A stretch of 26,409 nucleotides of DNA from a virus: positions 1 to 26,409 of IMG/VR virus record IMGVR_UViG_3300011010_000049; one strand, written 5' to 3'. Made by a program: the position numbers and the translations under genes. The notes under the pieces were generated by a model. It was not told the origin of the DNA and ran no database searches. It saw only the letters and a program-made list of their open reading frames with translations. The first letter of the stretch is position 1. Each line of letters starts with the position of its first letter. Positions 14,231 to 20,653 of this stretch are shown piece after piece.

Positions 14231-14379
14231 GTTGCTTGTTCGCTCCTCACCGCAAGCTGTGCGCCAGCTTCGCTGTCACTTGCTTGCAAGGTTCCTCGCT
14301 CACATTGGCAATCGGGCTGGCATCCCGCCGCCTAAGCGGGGGCGGTCTGGCTGCGCCCTCTACTTTGTGTAACTTAACT
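14231..14379. repeat. GC-rich noncoding island B
   Basis: Directly after the zinc-ribbon gene a GC-rich tract occurs with several short hairpins (CCCGC/GCGGG across 14324-14340, TTGC-TTGCAAGG near 14281-14291). It repeats four words of island A (ATCGGGCTG 14311-14319, GGGGGCGGTC 14338-14347, GCTGCGCCCTC 14350-14360, AACTTAACT 14371-14379) and ends 6 nt before the ribosome site or start region of the next gene. It looks like a mosaic copy of the same kind of element. No coding frame with a proper start is present. Confidence 0.6.
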
Positions 14380-14389
14380 GGAGAATGAT

Positions 14390-14590
14390 ATGACTGAACG
14401 TATTGATTTAGTAGATGAGATGAACTGGGAAGACAGTGACAAGGTAGAAATTATTTCTTTGGAAGAAGCTGGTTTTGAAGAAGCTCCTCTGGCTGAAGAA
14501 GTACATCTACATGGGACTGTGTTTCGTAGTGGTATTCATTCCTACTTGGACTGGTTCTATGAGGGTTCTGTAGAAGGCGGAGATTACTAA
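14390..14590 (+). CDS. Acidic small protein, 66 aa
   Basis: This strongly acidic protein (MTERIDLVDEMNWEDSDKVE, EEAGFEEAPLAEEVHLHGTV) ends with SGIHSYLDWFYEGSVEGGDY. TGGAGA lies just upstream of the ATG. There is no Cys and no membrane segment. Acidic small proteins in early phage operons often mimic DNA or bind host enzymes, but here that is an idea only. It is followed 1 nt later by a second small acidic gene. Confidence 0.65.
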   Translation: MTERIDLVDEMNWEDSDKVEIISLEEAGFEEAPLAEEVHLHGTVFRSGIHSYLDWFYEGSVEGGDY

Positions 14591-14591
14591 G

Positions 14592-14708
14592 ATGTGGGTC
14601 ATAGAAGATAACGGCTATGACTCTGTTCTTGTAAAGTTGGAGGATGATAATCCACAACCTGAAGAACAAGAACAACTGGAACTATTTGAACTTGATGAGT
14701 GTTACTAA
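14592..14708 (+). CDS. Acidic microprotein, 38 aa
   Basis: A short frame starts 1 nt after the previous stop and reads MWVIEDNGYDSVLVKLEDDN, then PQPEEQEQLELFELDECY. About one-third of residues are Asp or Glu. It is probably translated by coupling with the 66-aa gene and the next gene. The start of the next gene could even overlap its end if the upstream ATG at 14695 were used. Short length and absence of relatives known to me make this a modest call. Confidence 0.5.
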   Translation: MWVIEDNGYDSVLVKLEDDNPQPEEQEQLELFELDECY

Positions 14709-14784
14709 GAACTTTCATATTCCATTGGCAACAGTGGAATATGGAGGCGACTTGCCTAAACCCCTCAACAACTGGAGATACAAA

Positions 14785-15234
14785 ATGGATACTCCCATGA
14801 TGTCAACTCTGTATGCAGCAGCTACTGAAGCCTTGGTTTCAGATGCTTCTGCTACGAGTACATTCGAGAAGATGATACAGGTTGCGTTTACGCACAGCTC
14901 TGTAGAAACCTTCGCTAAAGACTTAAAAGATACTGAGAAACTCATTAAGAAAGAGTTCGAAGTAGGCTCTATGCCTGGTCCTTGGAGATCAGCTAAGTCA
15001 GTCATTCACAGTGCTATGAAGTTGGGCATTGGTTTAGTTGATGACAATGGTGGCTTTTATGGCAAAACGTTCTTGCAAAACAAGATCAAAGACTCTAAGA
15101 CTACTACGAAAGAACCAGAGACTAGTGAAGAGTATGGCAATCGAGTCATCAAAATGCTCATGTCTGTGCCTGAAGGCATTGATGCTGTTGCTGTTGTCAA
15201 ACAAGTCAAAGATTTCTTGAAAGTGGTTGACTAA
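14785..15234 (+). CDS. Protein preceding the VWA/AAA pair, 149 aa, unknown
   Basis: I start it at the ATG at 14785, where GGAG lies 7 nt upstream; in-frame ATGs at 14695 and 14644 would overlap the 38-aa gene and lack a ribosome site. The protein is helical, with MSTLYAAATEALVSDASATS, VETFAKDLKDTEKLIKKEFE, then SMPGPWRSAKSVIHSAMKLG around residues 68-87, and ends in a helix with VVKQVKDFLKVVD. It ends 1 nt before the ATG of the VWA gene, so it is coupled to it. A substrate-adaptor or partner role for the AAA/VWA proteins is inferred from synteny. No catalytic motif is seen. Confidence 0.68.
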   Translation: MDTPMMSTLYAAATEALVSDASATSTFEKMIQVAFTHSSVETFAKDLKDTEKLIKKEFEVGSMPGPWRSAKSVIHSAMKLGIGLVDDNGGFYGKTFLQNKIKDSKTTTKEPETSEEYGNRVIKMLMSVPEGIDAVAVVKQVKDFLKVVD

Positions 15235-15235
15235 A

Positions 15236-17029
15236 ATGCTGACACAAAGCATAGAAGTGATGCGGTACATACGGGCTAGTGCTGGTAGACAAGGCATTTC
15301 CGTTGTATTCGAGGACATAAATCAACCCAGACATGATGGCAAGACCATCTATCTGCCTAAAATTACGTCTTTGACCACTGAAATAGAGCTTAAAGAGATG
15401 ATGGCATCTGTTGACCATGAGGTTGCACATGATCGCTACAGTTCTTTTGTTGTTCTTAAAGAAAAATCTCCTGATCCAAAGAGTTTGCTTCTATTTGTTT
15501 GGAATTTTCTAGAGGATTCCAGGATAAACAACATAGAAGCTCGTGAGTACCAAGGTTTTAGAGAGAATTGGGACGAATCTAGTGCTATCTTGATCGACAA
15601 AATCTTTAGTCGAGCCAAAAAAGAAGGCACAACTATCTCAAAACTTACTACATCCTTACTCTATTGGGAATCTAATGTATCTGCAGGAGTGTTTCCAACC
15701 ATAGAATTTATTACGAGCAAAACAAAACCTAACAAAAAGGTTTTAGATGTTCTTAATAACTTTACTGATCGTCTTATAGATTGTCATTTTATCCTTGACA
15801 AAAGATTAGGCACGGAATCTACACACTCCTTAGCTGTAGATATTCTTGAAAAGCTACAAAAAGAGTGTGGCGAAGAGTTTAAACCAAAGCCTAAACCCAC
15901 TACGGGTACAGAGGATGAGGGTGGTAAAGACTCTACTTTAACTTCTAGCAAAGAATCAGGCGGAGGTGAAGAGAAATCTGATAAAGATGATCCTAGCCCC
16001 AAGAAAGATGATGAATACAAAATCATTAATTTAAAGTTAACTGAAGAAGATTTAGCCAAGTTCTCTATCACTTTGCCTGAACATGGTGAAGAGATGGGTA
16101 AGACTGGGATTAACTTTGAGCCTGTTGGATCATCTGAGAATCATTGGGACATCACAGACTACAGCAAGTTTATTGTTGTTGACTATCCCAAGAGCCTTGG
16201 TGATAAGAAGTATCTAGAGCCTAACTCTAAGACTAAAGAGTTCCTCAAAGAGTATGAGAAACGAGTAGAACCAAAGCTTGTATCTCAAGAAAACTTTGCT
16301 CAACAAGTTCGTAAGCTGATTCAAATCAGATCAAAAGCACAGATGCAATATGGTGTCAAGAGGGGAAAGCTCGATCAATCCCGTCTGTCTCGCATCTGTT
16401 TCAAAGCACCTGGTTTTAATGAGCGTGTTTTTAAGAACAAAATTGAAAACAAAATTCTTGATGCTGCAGTCACAGTACTTGTAGACATGTCAGGATCAAT
16501 GAATGGTACTAAGGTGCAATACGCATTGGCTTCTACATTATTGGTGAACGAAGTTTGTTCTACGTTAAACATTCCTGTTGAGATTCTAGGTTTCACAGAT
16601 GGATATAACGCAAGCATGGAAATTGCTCCTGTAATGTTTGTGTACAAAAACTTCTCTGACCTACGGATAGATAACGAGCGTATTAAAGGTTGCTTCTCAA
16701 TGAGCAGTCTTTTTATGTATGGTAATCCTGATGGTGAAAACATTCTTTGGGCGCATGATCGGTTGGTCAAGCGTAAAGAGAAGAAAAAACTGATGATCGT
16801 CATGTCTGATGGTTCACCAGCAGCAACTAAATCTTCTATTGGTTTAGAAAACTTTACTCTCAAAGCAATTCGAGAGATCGAAGCTTCTAAAAACGTAGAC
16901 ATTTATGGTCTAGGTTTGTGCTCTAACGCTGTCGAGTACTTTTACAAGTCACGTAGTGTAGTTAACAACCCAGAAGATATTCCTAGCAAGTTACTTGAAC
17001 TCATAGAAAGAAAGATAGTCAATGTCTAA
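15236..17029 (+). CDS. HExxH metallopeptidase-like plus VWA domain protein (CobT-like), 597 aa
   Basis: The N-terminal region holds SVDHEVAHDRYSSF (HEVAH at about residues 61-65), an HExxH zinc-binding signature, and FLEDSRINNI about 28 residues later (E93) could give a third ligand, as in gluzincins. A long acidic/Ser/Gly linker lies near residues 220-260. The C-terminal VWA domain has a MIDAS loop VLVDMSGSMNG (D417, S419, S421) and the later conserved acidic sites GNPDGENILW and VMSDGSPA. Similar proteins pair with MoxR-type ATPases, here the next gene, which overlaps by 8 nt. The start at ATG 15236 is one base after the previous stop; a TTG at 15227 is an alternative. The N-terminal activity is inferred. 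Confidence 0.8.
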   Translation: MLTQSIEVMRYIRASAGRQGISVVFEDINQPRHDGKTIYLPKITSLTTEIELKEMMASVDHEVAHDRYSSFVVLKEKSPDPKSLLLFVWNFLEDSRINNIEAREYQGFRENWDESSAILIDKIFSRAKKEGTTISKLTTSLLYWESNVSAGVFPTIEFITSKTKPNKKVLDVLNNFTDRLIDCHFILDKRLGTESTHSLAVDILEKLQKECGEEFKPKPKPTTGTEDEGGKDSTLTSSKESGGGEEKSDKDDPSPKKDDEYKIINLKLTEEDLAKFSITLPEHGEEMGKTGINFEPVGSSENHWDITDYSKFIVVDYPKSLGDKKYLEPNSKTKEFLKEYEKRVEPKLVSQENFAQQVRKLIQIRSKAQMQYGVKRGKLDQSRLSRICFKAPGFNERVFKNKIENKILDAAVTVLVDMSGSMNGTKVQYALASTLLVNEVCSTLNIPVEILGFTDGYNASMEIAPVMFVYKNFSDLRIDNERIKGCFSMSSLFMYGNPDGENILWAHDRLVKRKEKKKLMIVMSDGSPAATKSSIGLENFTLKAIREIEASKNVDIYGLGLCSNAVEYFYKSRSVVNNPEDIPSKLLELIERKIVNV

Positions 17030-18164
17030 AGAAGATAAAAAATCTGATAAGGTCGAAGACCTTGTTAAGAAAGCCTTGAAAGAAGCGTTAGATAAACGCA
17101 AAACATTAGCACCAGAATCCACTATGTTTGATCCTGAAAGCGAATGCGAAGAAAAATCAACAGTTGTAGCCAGTGCTCCTACAAGCCTTACAGATGGTTT
17201 GCGTAAGCTCAAGTCTAATCAACTGTGGTTTTCTGAAGTTGCATCCATTGATAAGATAGATGCAAGAGAAGACTTTGGTGTCACAGTCTTCATTGACCAT
17301 GAATGGGATGAACGTATTGCTTCGTTCATACCAGAGATTGACGACAGCTATGTCATTGACAAACAACTGTCTGCAGATATCTTGATGGCTTGGGAACTAA
17401 ATGAGAAGGTTCTTTGTTATGGTCCAACTGGTGCTGGTAAATCAAGTTTGATTGAACAGCTATGTGCTAGAACTGGTAGACCATTCGTTCGTGTCAACTG
17501 TACTGGTGACATGGACTCATCAATGATCTTTGGTCAACTAACAGCTAAAGATGGTTCAACAGTTTGGGTAGATGGTGCAGTCACAGAAGCAGTTAAGTAT
17601 GGTGCTGTGTTTGCATGGGACGAGTGGGACGTAACTCCACCAGAGATTTCAATGGGTCTGCAATGGCTCTTAGAAGACAATGGCAAGCTCTTCTTAAAAG
17701 AGATGCCAGGTAGCACCAAAGATAAACAAATCATTCCTCACGAACACTTCAGGATTGTTGCTATTGGTAACACTCAGGGTCAAGGTGATGACACAGGTGC
17801 TCATGCAGGTACTAACGTTCAAAACTCTGCAACTCTAGATCGCTTTGGTACAGCAGTGTTTGTTGACTATCTACATCCATTGATCGAAGAGAAAATGCTC
17901 ACAAACAAGTGGCCTGACACAATCAATGGTAGAGCAGCTAAAGAGCTAGTTAAGCTTGCAAACCTTATTCGTCAAGGCTACAAAGCTAATCAGTTTAATT
18001 TGACTATCTCTCCACGTTCTTTGTTTAGTATCTGCAGGAAAGTTTCTGCTGGTAACACACTGAAAAAAGCATTTGCTCTTGTGTATCTAAACAAACTCAA
18101 CGACACACAACGTAGAGTTGCTGATGAATTATTTGGTAAGGTTTACGGAACCAAAGAGTCTTAA
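17022..18164 (+). CDS. MoxR/CobS-like AAA+ ATPase, 380 aa
   Basis: An AAA+ core starts near residue 110: Walker A GPTGAGKSS (134-142), a substrate loop with GDMDSSMIFGQL, Walker B VFAWDEWD (D200, E201), sensor 1 AIGNTQGQGDD (N250) and arginine-finger region LDRFGTAVF (R274). The order is that of MoxR and CobS-type ATPases, which act as hexamers with a VWA partner to remodel proteins or insert metals. The N-terminal 100 residues are charged and poorly conserved, perhaps for partner binding. Its ATG overlaps the VWA gene. Ni, Mg or Co chelation would be a role if true CobS homology holds; no cobalamin genes are in the window. A terminator follows. Confidence 0.87.
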   Translation: MSKEDKKSDKVEDLVKKALKEALDKRKTLAPESTMFDPESECEEKSTVVASAPTSLTDGLRKLKSNQLWFSEVASIDKIDAREDFGVTVFIDHEWDERIASFIPEIDDSYVIDKQLSADILMAWELNEKVLCYGPTGAGKSSLIEQLCARTGRPFVRVNCTGDMDSSMIFGQLTAKDGSTVWVDGAVTEAVKYGAVFAWDEWDVTPPEISMGLQWLLEDNGKLFLKEMPGSTKDKQIIPHEHFRIVAIGNTQGQGDDTGAHAGTNVQNSATLDRFGTAVFVDYLHPLIEEKMLTNKWPDTINGRAAKELVKLANLIRQGYKANQFNLTISPRSLFSICRKVSAGNTLKKAFALVYLNKLNDTQRRVADELFGKVYGTKES

Positions 18165-18177
18165 AGCATAAAACCAT

Positions 18178-18210
18178 ATAGCCTTCCCTCTGTGGAGGGC
18201 TATTTATTTT
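18178..18210 (+). terminator. Intrinsic terminator after the MoxR-like gene
   Basis: ATAGCCTTCC (18178-18187) pairs with GGAGGGCTAT (18194-18203) around a 6-nt loop; one G-U pair is needed. It is followed by TTATTTT. It lies 13 nt after the MoxR-like stop and only 15 nt before the primase start, so it probably trims or attenuates rather than ends the unit. Confidence 0.82.
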
Positions 18211-18225
18211 GCGTTTTAAAACAAA

Positions 18226-19023
18226 ATGATAGATAAAAAACTAATTCAAAACAATGCTCCTAGTAACATTGGGGAGCAAGTACATGTTAACCACATCGGC
18301 TGCGAAGCAGGTGAGGATAAGAAACGTAGGTTGTACATCAAGCGTACAGAGAAGGGTGTGGTAGCTTATTGCCACCATTGCAATGAGTCTGGCTTTGTCA
18401 AAGACAATGCTGGCAGACTATCTACATGGACACATAAAGCAACTGCGTCAGCAGCAATGCAAAGCAACAAACCAATACTAGCAGCACTCACAACAGAGGG
18501 CAAAGTGTGGTTACATGACAACTACTGCAACGCAGAAGACAAATTATTTAGCGGTGTTATAGGTGAGCAATCAAAGGTAGCTCTTACACTATGCAACCCG
18601 CAAGGGGAGCATGTAGGATGGCAGGTAAGAAACTTGCTTACTAATGCTACACCTAAGTATACAACGTACTACAGCAACAACGATTACAAAGGTGATCCAA
18701 GCTGGTTCCACATAGCAAGCAAAACACTCGTGATAACCGAAGACTATCTCAGCGCATACAGAGTACACAAGAACACAGGCTTCAGCTCTGTAGCGTTACT
18801 AAGAACATCTTTGTCAGACAGGACATTGATGCAAATACACGACCTCAACTTTGAAGCTGTGGTCATTTGGCTAGACCCTGATGAAGCAGGAATACAAGGA
18901 GCAAAGAAAGCGTACAAAAAACTCAATCACTTTTTACCAACAACAACAATGGTAGCCATATATGGTTGCGACAAAGAACCCAAAGAATGTACACCAGCAG
19001 AACTGGCAACTATACTTATCTAA
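18226..19023 (+). CDS. DNA primase (zinc-binding plus TOPRIM), 265 aa
   Basis: The N-terminal zinc motif reads HIGCEAGEDKK ... VVAYCHHCNESG (ligands H23, C26, C49, C52). A TOPRIM core follows: LVITEDYLSAYRV (E172) and AVVIWLDPDEAGIQGAKKAY (D217, D219), then KEPKECTPAEL near the C-terminus. These are the metal-binding acidic residues of T7 gp4-type and DnaG-type primases. It makes RNA primers at the fork. Unlike T7 gp4, it is not fused to the helicase, which is the next gene (9 nt downstream). The length is typical of a stand-alone phage primase. The start is poorly supported by a ribosome site (A-rich), but no better start exists. Confidence 0.88.
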   Translation: MIDKKLIQNNAPSNIGEQVHVNHIGCEAGEDKKRRLYIKRTEKGVVAYCHHCNESGFVKDNAGRLSTWTHKATASAAMQSNKPILAALTTEGKVWLHDNYCNAEDKLFSGVIGEQSKVALTLCNPQGEHVGWQVRNLLTNATPKYTTYYSNNDYKGDPSWFHIASKTLVITEDYLSAYRVHKNTGFSSVALLRTSLSDRTLMQIHDLNFEAVVIWLDPDEAGIQGAKKAYKKLNHFLPTTTMVAIYGCDKEPKECTPAELATILI

Positions 19024-19032
19024 AGGAAGTAA

Positions 19033-20298
19033 ATGGACTATGACGTTCTCTATCTTTGCAGTCAAAGCAAAGAGAACTTAACAAAGTACAGACGCTACAT
19101 AAAGCCACACGTAGTAGTCAAAGAAACAAACACCATCCTTGATGGGATGGACAAGTATTACAAAACGTTCCCAGGAGTTACAGACTTTAGTTGGGATAGT
19201 TTTTCTGCATTTCTTATTGCAGATCAAAGCAAACGATTGACTGATGATTCTATTGTGAAGCTTCGTATGACGCTCACTAAAGCAAGATCGTTTGTACCAC
19301 ACCATGCTCATGAAGAAGTAGTAAAAACTCTTATTGAGTTGGATTACTTAGCTCAGATCATGGAAGAATGCGAGAAAGTAAAGGAAGGTGAAAGTGACTT
19401 AGAGCACGTTCACATACTTGCAACTAACGCTTTAAAAGATGTGGAGAGATACATTGAAAAAGATGAGCTTTTTGTTAGTGCTGATCTCAGCGTCATTGCA
19501 GATCGGATTACTAGTTCTGGTTATGAATGGAGGCTCGATGCGCTTAATCGCTCTCTCGGTCCTCTTCGCACAGGTAATTTTGTTATTGTGGCTGCTAGGG
19601 TCGAAGTAGGTAAAACAACATTCTTAGCAAGCGAAGTAAGCTACCTTGCACAACAACTGCCCAAAGACAGACCAGTTGTATGGGTCAACAACGAAGAGGA
19701 ATCTTCTGTTGTGTTCTTCCGTATTGTTCAAGCAGCACTGGGTGTAGAAAGCAAAGTAATCATTGCTGACTCAAAGAAAGCAATGGTTGACTACACAACA
19801 ATAATGGGTGGCAACAAAGACAAGATACGTGTAACTAAAGACTTGAACAATGTGCGTGACCTTGAGACATTGTTTAGAGAAGTTAATCCAGGACTCATTG
19901 TATTTGACCAGCTTGACAAAGTAGATGGCTTTAACAAAGGAGATGAACGTGAAGACCTCAAACTTGGAAAAATCTACAAGTGGGCAAGGGAACTTGCTCG
20001 TACTTATGGCCCTGTCATTGCGGCTTCTCAGCTCAGTGCTTCGGTTGTCGATCTTAAGGACCCTCCGTTTATCGGCATGGATGCTCTCCGTGGAAGTAAG
20101 ACGGACAAACCAGGTGAGGCGGATGTGGTCATCACAATTGGCAAGTATAAAGAACCGAAGTCTCCTGAAGAAGAGATGATCCGCACCATCAATGTTCCTA
20201 AGAACAAACTGCCAGGTGGCGGAAGTAAACAAGTAGAGTCTGATCGTCATGGTCAGTTTCTTGTAACCATTGATCCAATCAGAGCTAGATACGAGTGA
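19033..20298 (+). CDS. DnaB-type replicative helicase, 421 aa
   Basis: A RecA-like core follows an N-terminal helical domain of about 160 residues: Walker A AARVEVGKTTF (K194, T195), EEESSVVFFRIVQAALGVES, Walker B LIVFDQLDKVDGF (D292), then KWARELARTYGPVIAASQLS and MDALRGSKTDKPGEADVVIT, an order matching DnaB and T7 gp4 helicases. The P-loop is AxxxxGKT rather than GxxxxGKT, since A188 is where Gly is usual. It lies 9 nt after the primase gene and provides the fork motor. AAGGAAGT upstream is a good ribosome site. The altered P-loop should still bind ATP but deserves testing. Confidence 0.88.
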   Translation: MDYDVLYLCSQSKENLTKYRRYIKPHVVVKETNTILDGMDKYYKTFPGVTDFSWDSFSAFLIADQSKRLTDDSIVKLRMTLTKARSFVPHHAHEEVVKTLIELDYLAQIMEECEKVKEGESDLEHVHILATNALKDVERYIEKDELFVSADLSVIADRITSSGYEWRLDALNRSLGPLRTGNFVIVAARVEVGKTTFLASEVSYLAQQLPKDRPVVWVNNEEESSVVFFRIVQAALGVESKVIIADSKKAMVDYTTIMGGNKDKIRVTKDLNNVRDLETLFREVNPGLIVFDQLDKVDGFNKGDEREDLKLGKIYKWARELARTYGPVIAASQLSASVVDLKDPPFIGMDALRGSKTDKPGEADVVITIGKYKEPKSPEEEMIRTINVPKNKLPGGGSKQVESDRHGQFLVTIDPIRARYE

Positions 20299-20305
20299 GG
20301 TAAAT

Positions 20306-20653
20306 ATGTGGACAGACAGCATGAAAGACATTCGAAGAGTTGGCAGCAGAGTTACTTGTGATCCTGCACCGACTGATACTGATGAAGATTATCTTGTCTA
20401 CACAGAAGATTTATCAACGCTCGTAGGCGATTGCATAGAGCATAGCTTTACACATGAAGGTAGCTACGCAGGTAGTGCTTTTGTTTCATTAAGAAATGGA
20501 ACAACTAATTTAATCATCACAAATAGAAAGGAGTTCTTTGATAAATTTGTTCTTGCTACACACGTATGCAAGACCCTTAACGTGCTTGATAAACAGGACA
20601 GGATTGTTGTGTTTCAAGCTATTCTTTATGGAAAGGAGTATGGAAAACCATGA
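20306..20653 (+). CDS. Small replication-region protein, 115 aa, unknown
   Basis: I start it at ATG 20306 with GAGG five nt upstream, 7 nt after the helicase stop; a TTG at 20270 would overlap the helicase. The protein begins MWTDSMKDIRRVGSRVTCDP and has YLVYTEDLSTLVGDCIEHSF, then NGTTNLIITNRKEFFDKFVL in mixed alpha/beta arrangement. No motif is recognised. It overlaps the polymerase ATG by 4 nt (ATGA), so it is co-translated with it. A polymerase or helicase accessory role is positional inference. Confidence 0.68.
   Translation: MWTDSMKDIRRVGSRVTCDPAPTDTDEDYLVYTEDLSTLVGDCIEHSFTHEGSYAGSAFVSLRNGTTNLIITNRKEFFDKFVLATHVCKTLNVLDKQDRIVVFQAILYGKEYGKP

Noticed and set aside
14172-14372. 66-residue plus-strand frame over the end of the zinc-ribbon gene and island B
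   Set aside because: Overlaps a better gene, crosses the GC-rich repeat, and has unlikely composition.
16375-16902. 175-residue minus-strand frame inside the VWA gene
   Set aside because: It is the complement of a clear VWA domain with conserved MIDAS residues, so a shadow.
19771-20331. 186-residue minus-strand frame opposite the helicase
   Set aside because: Shadow of the helicase coding strand; Phe/Ser/Ile-rich composition is typical of antisense reading.
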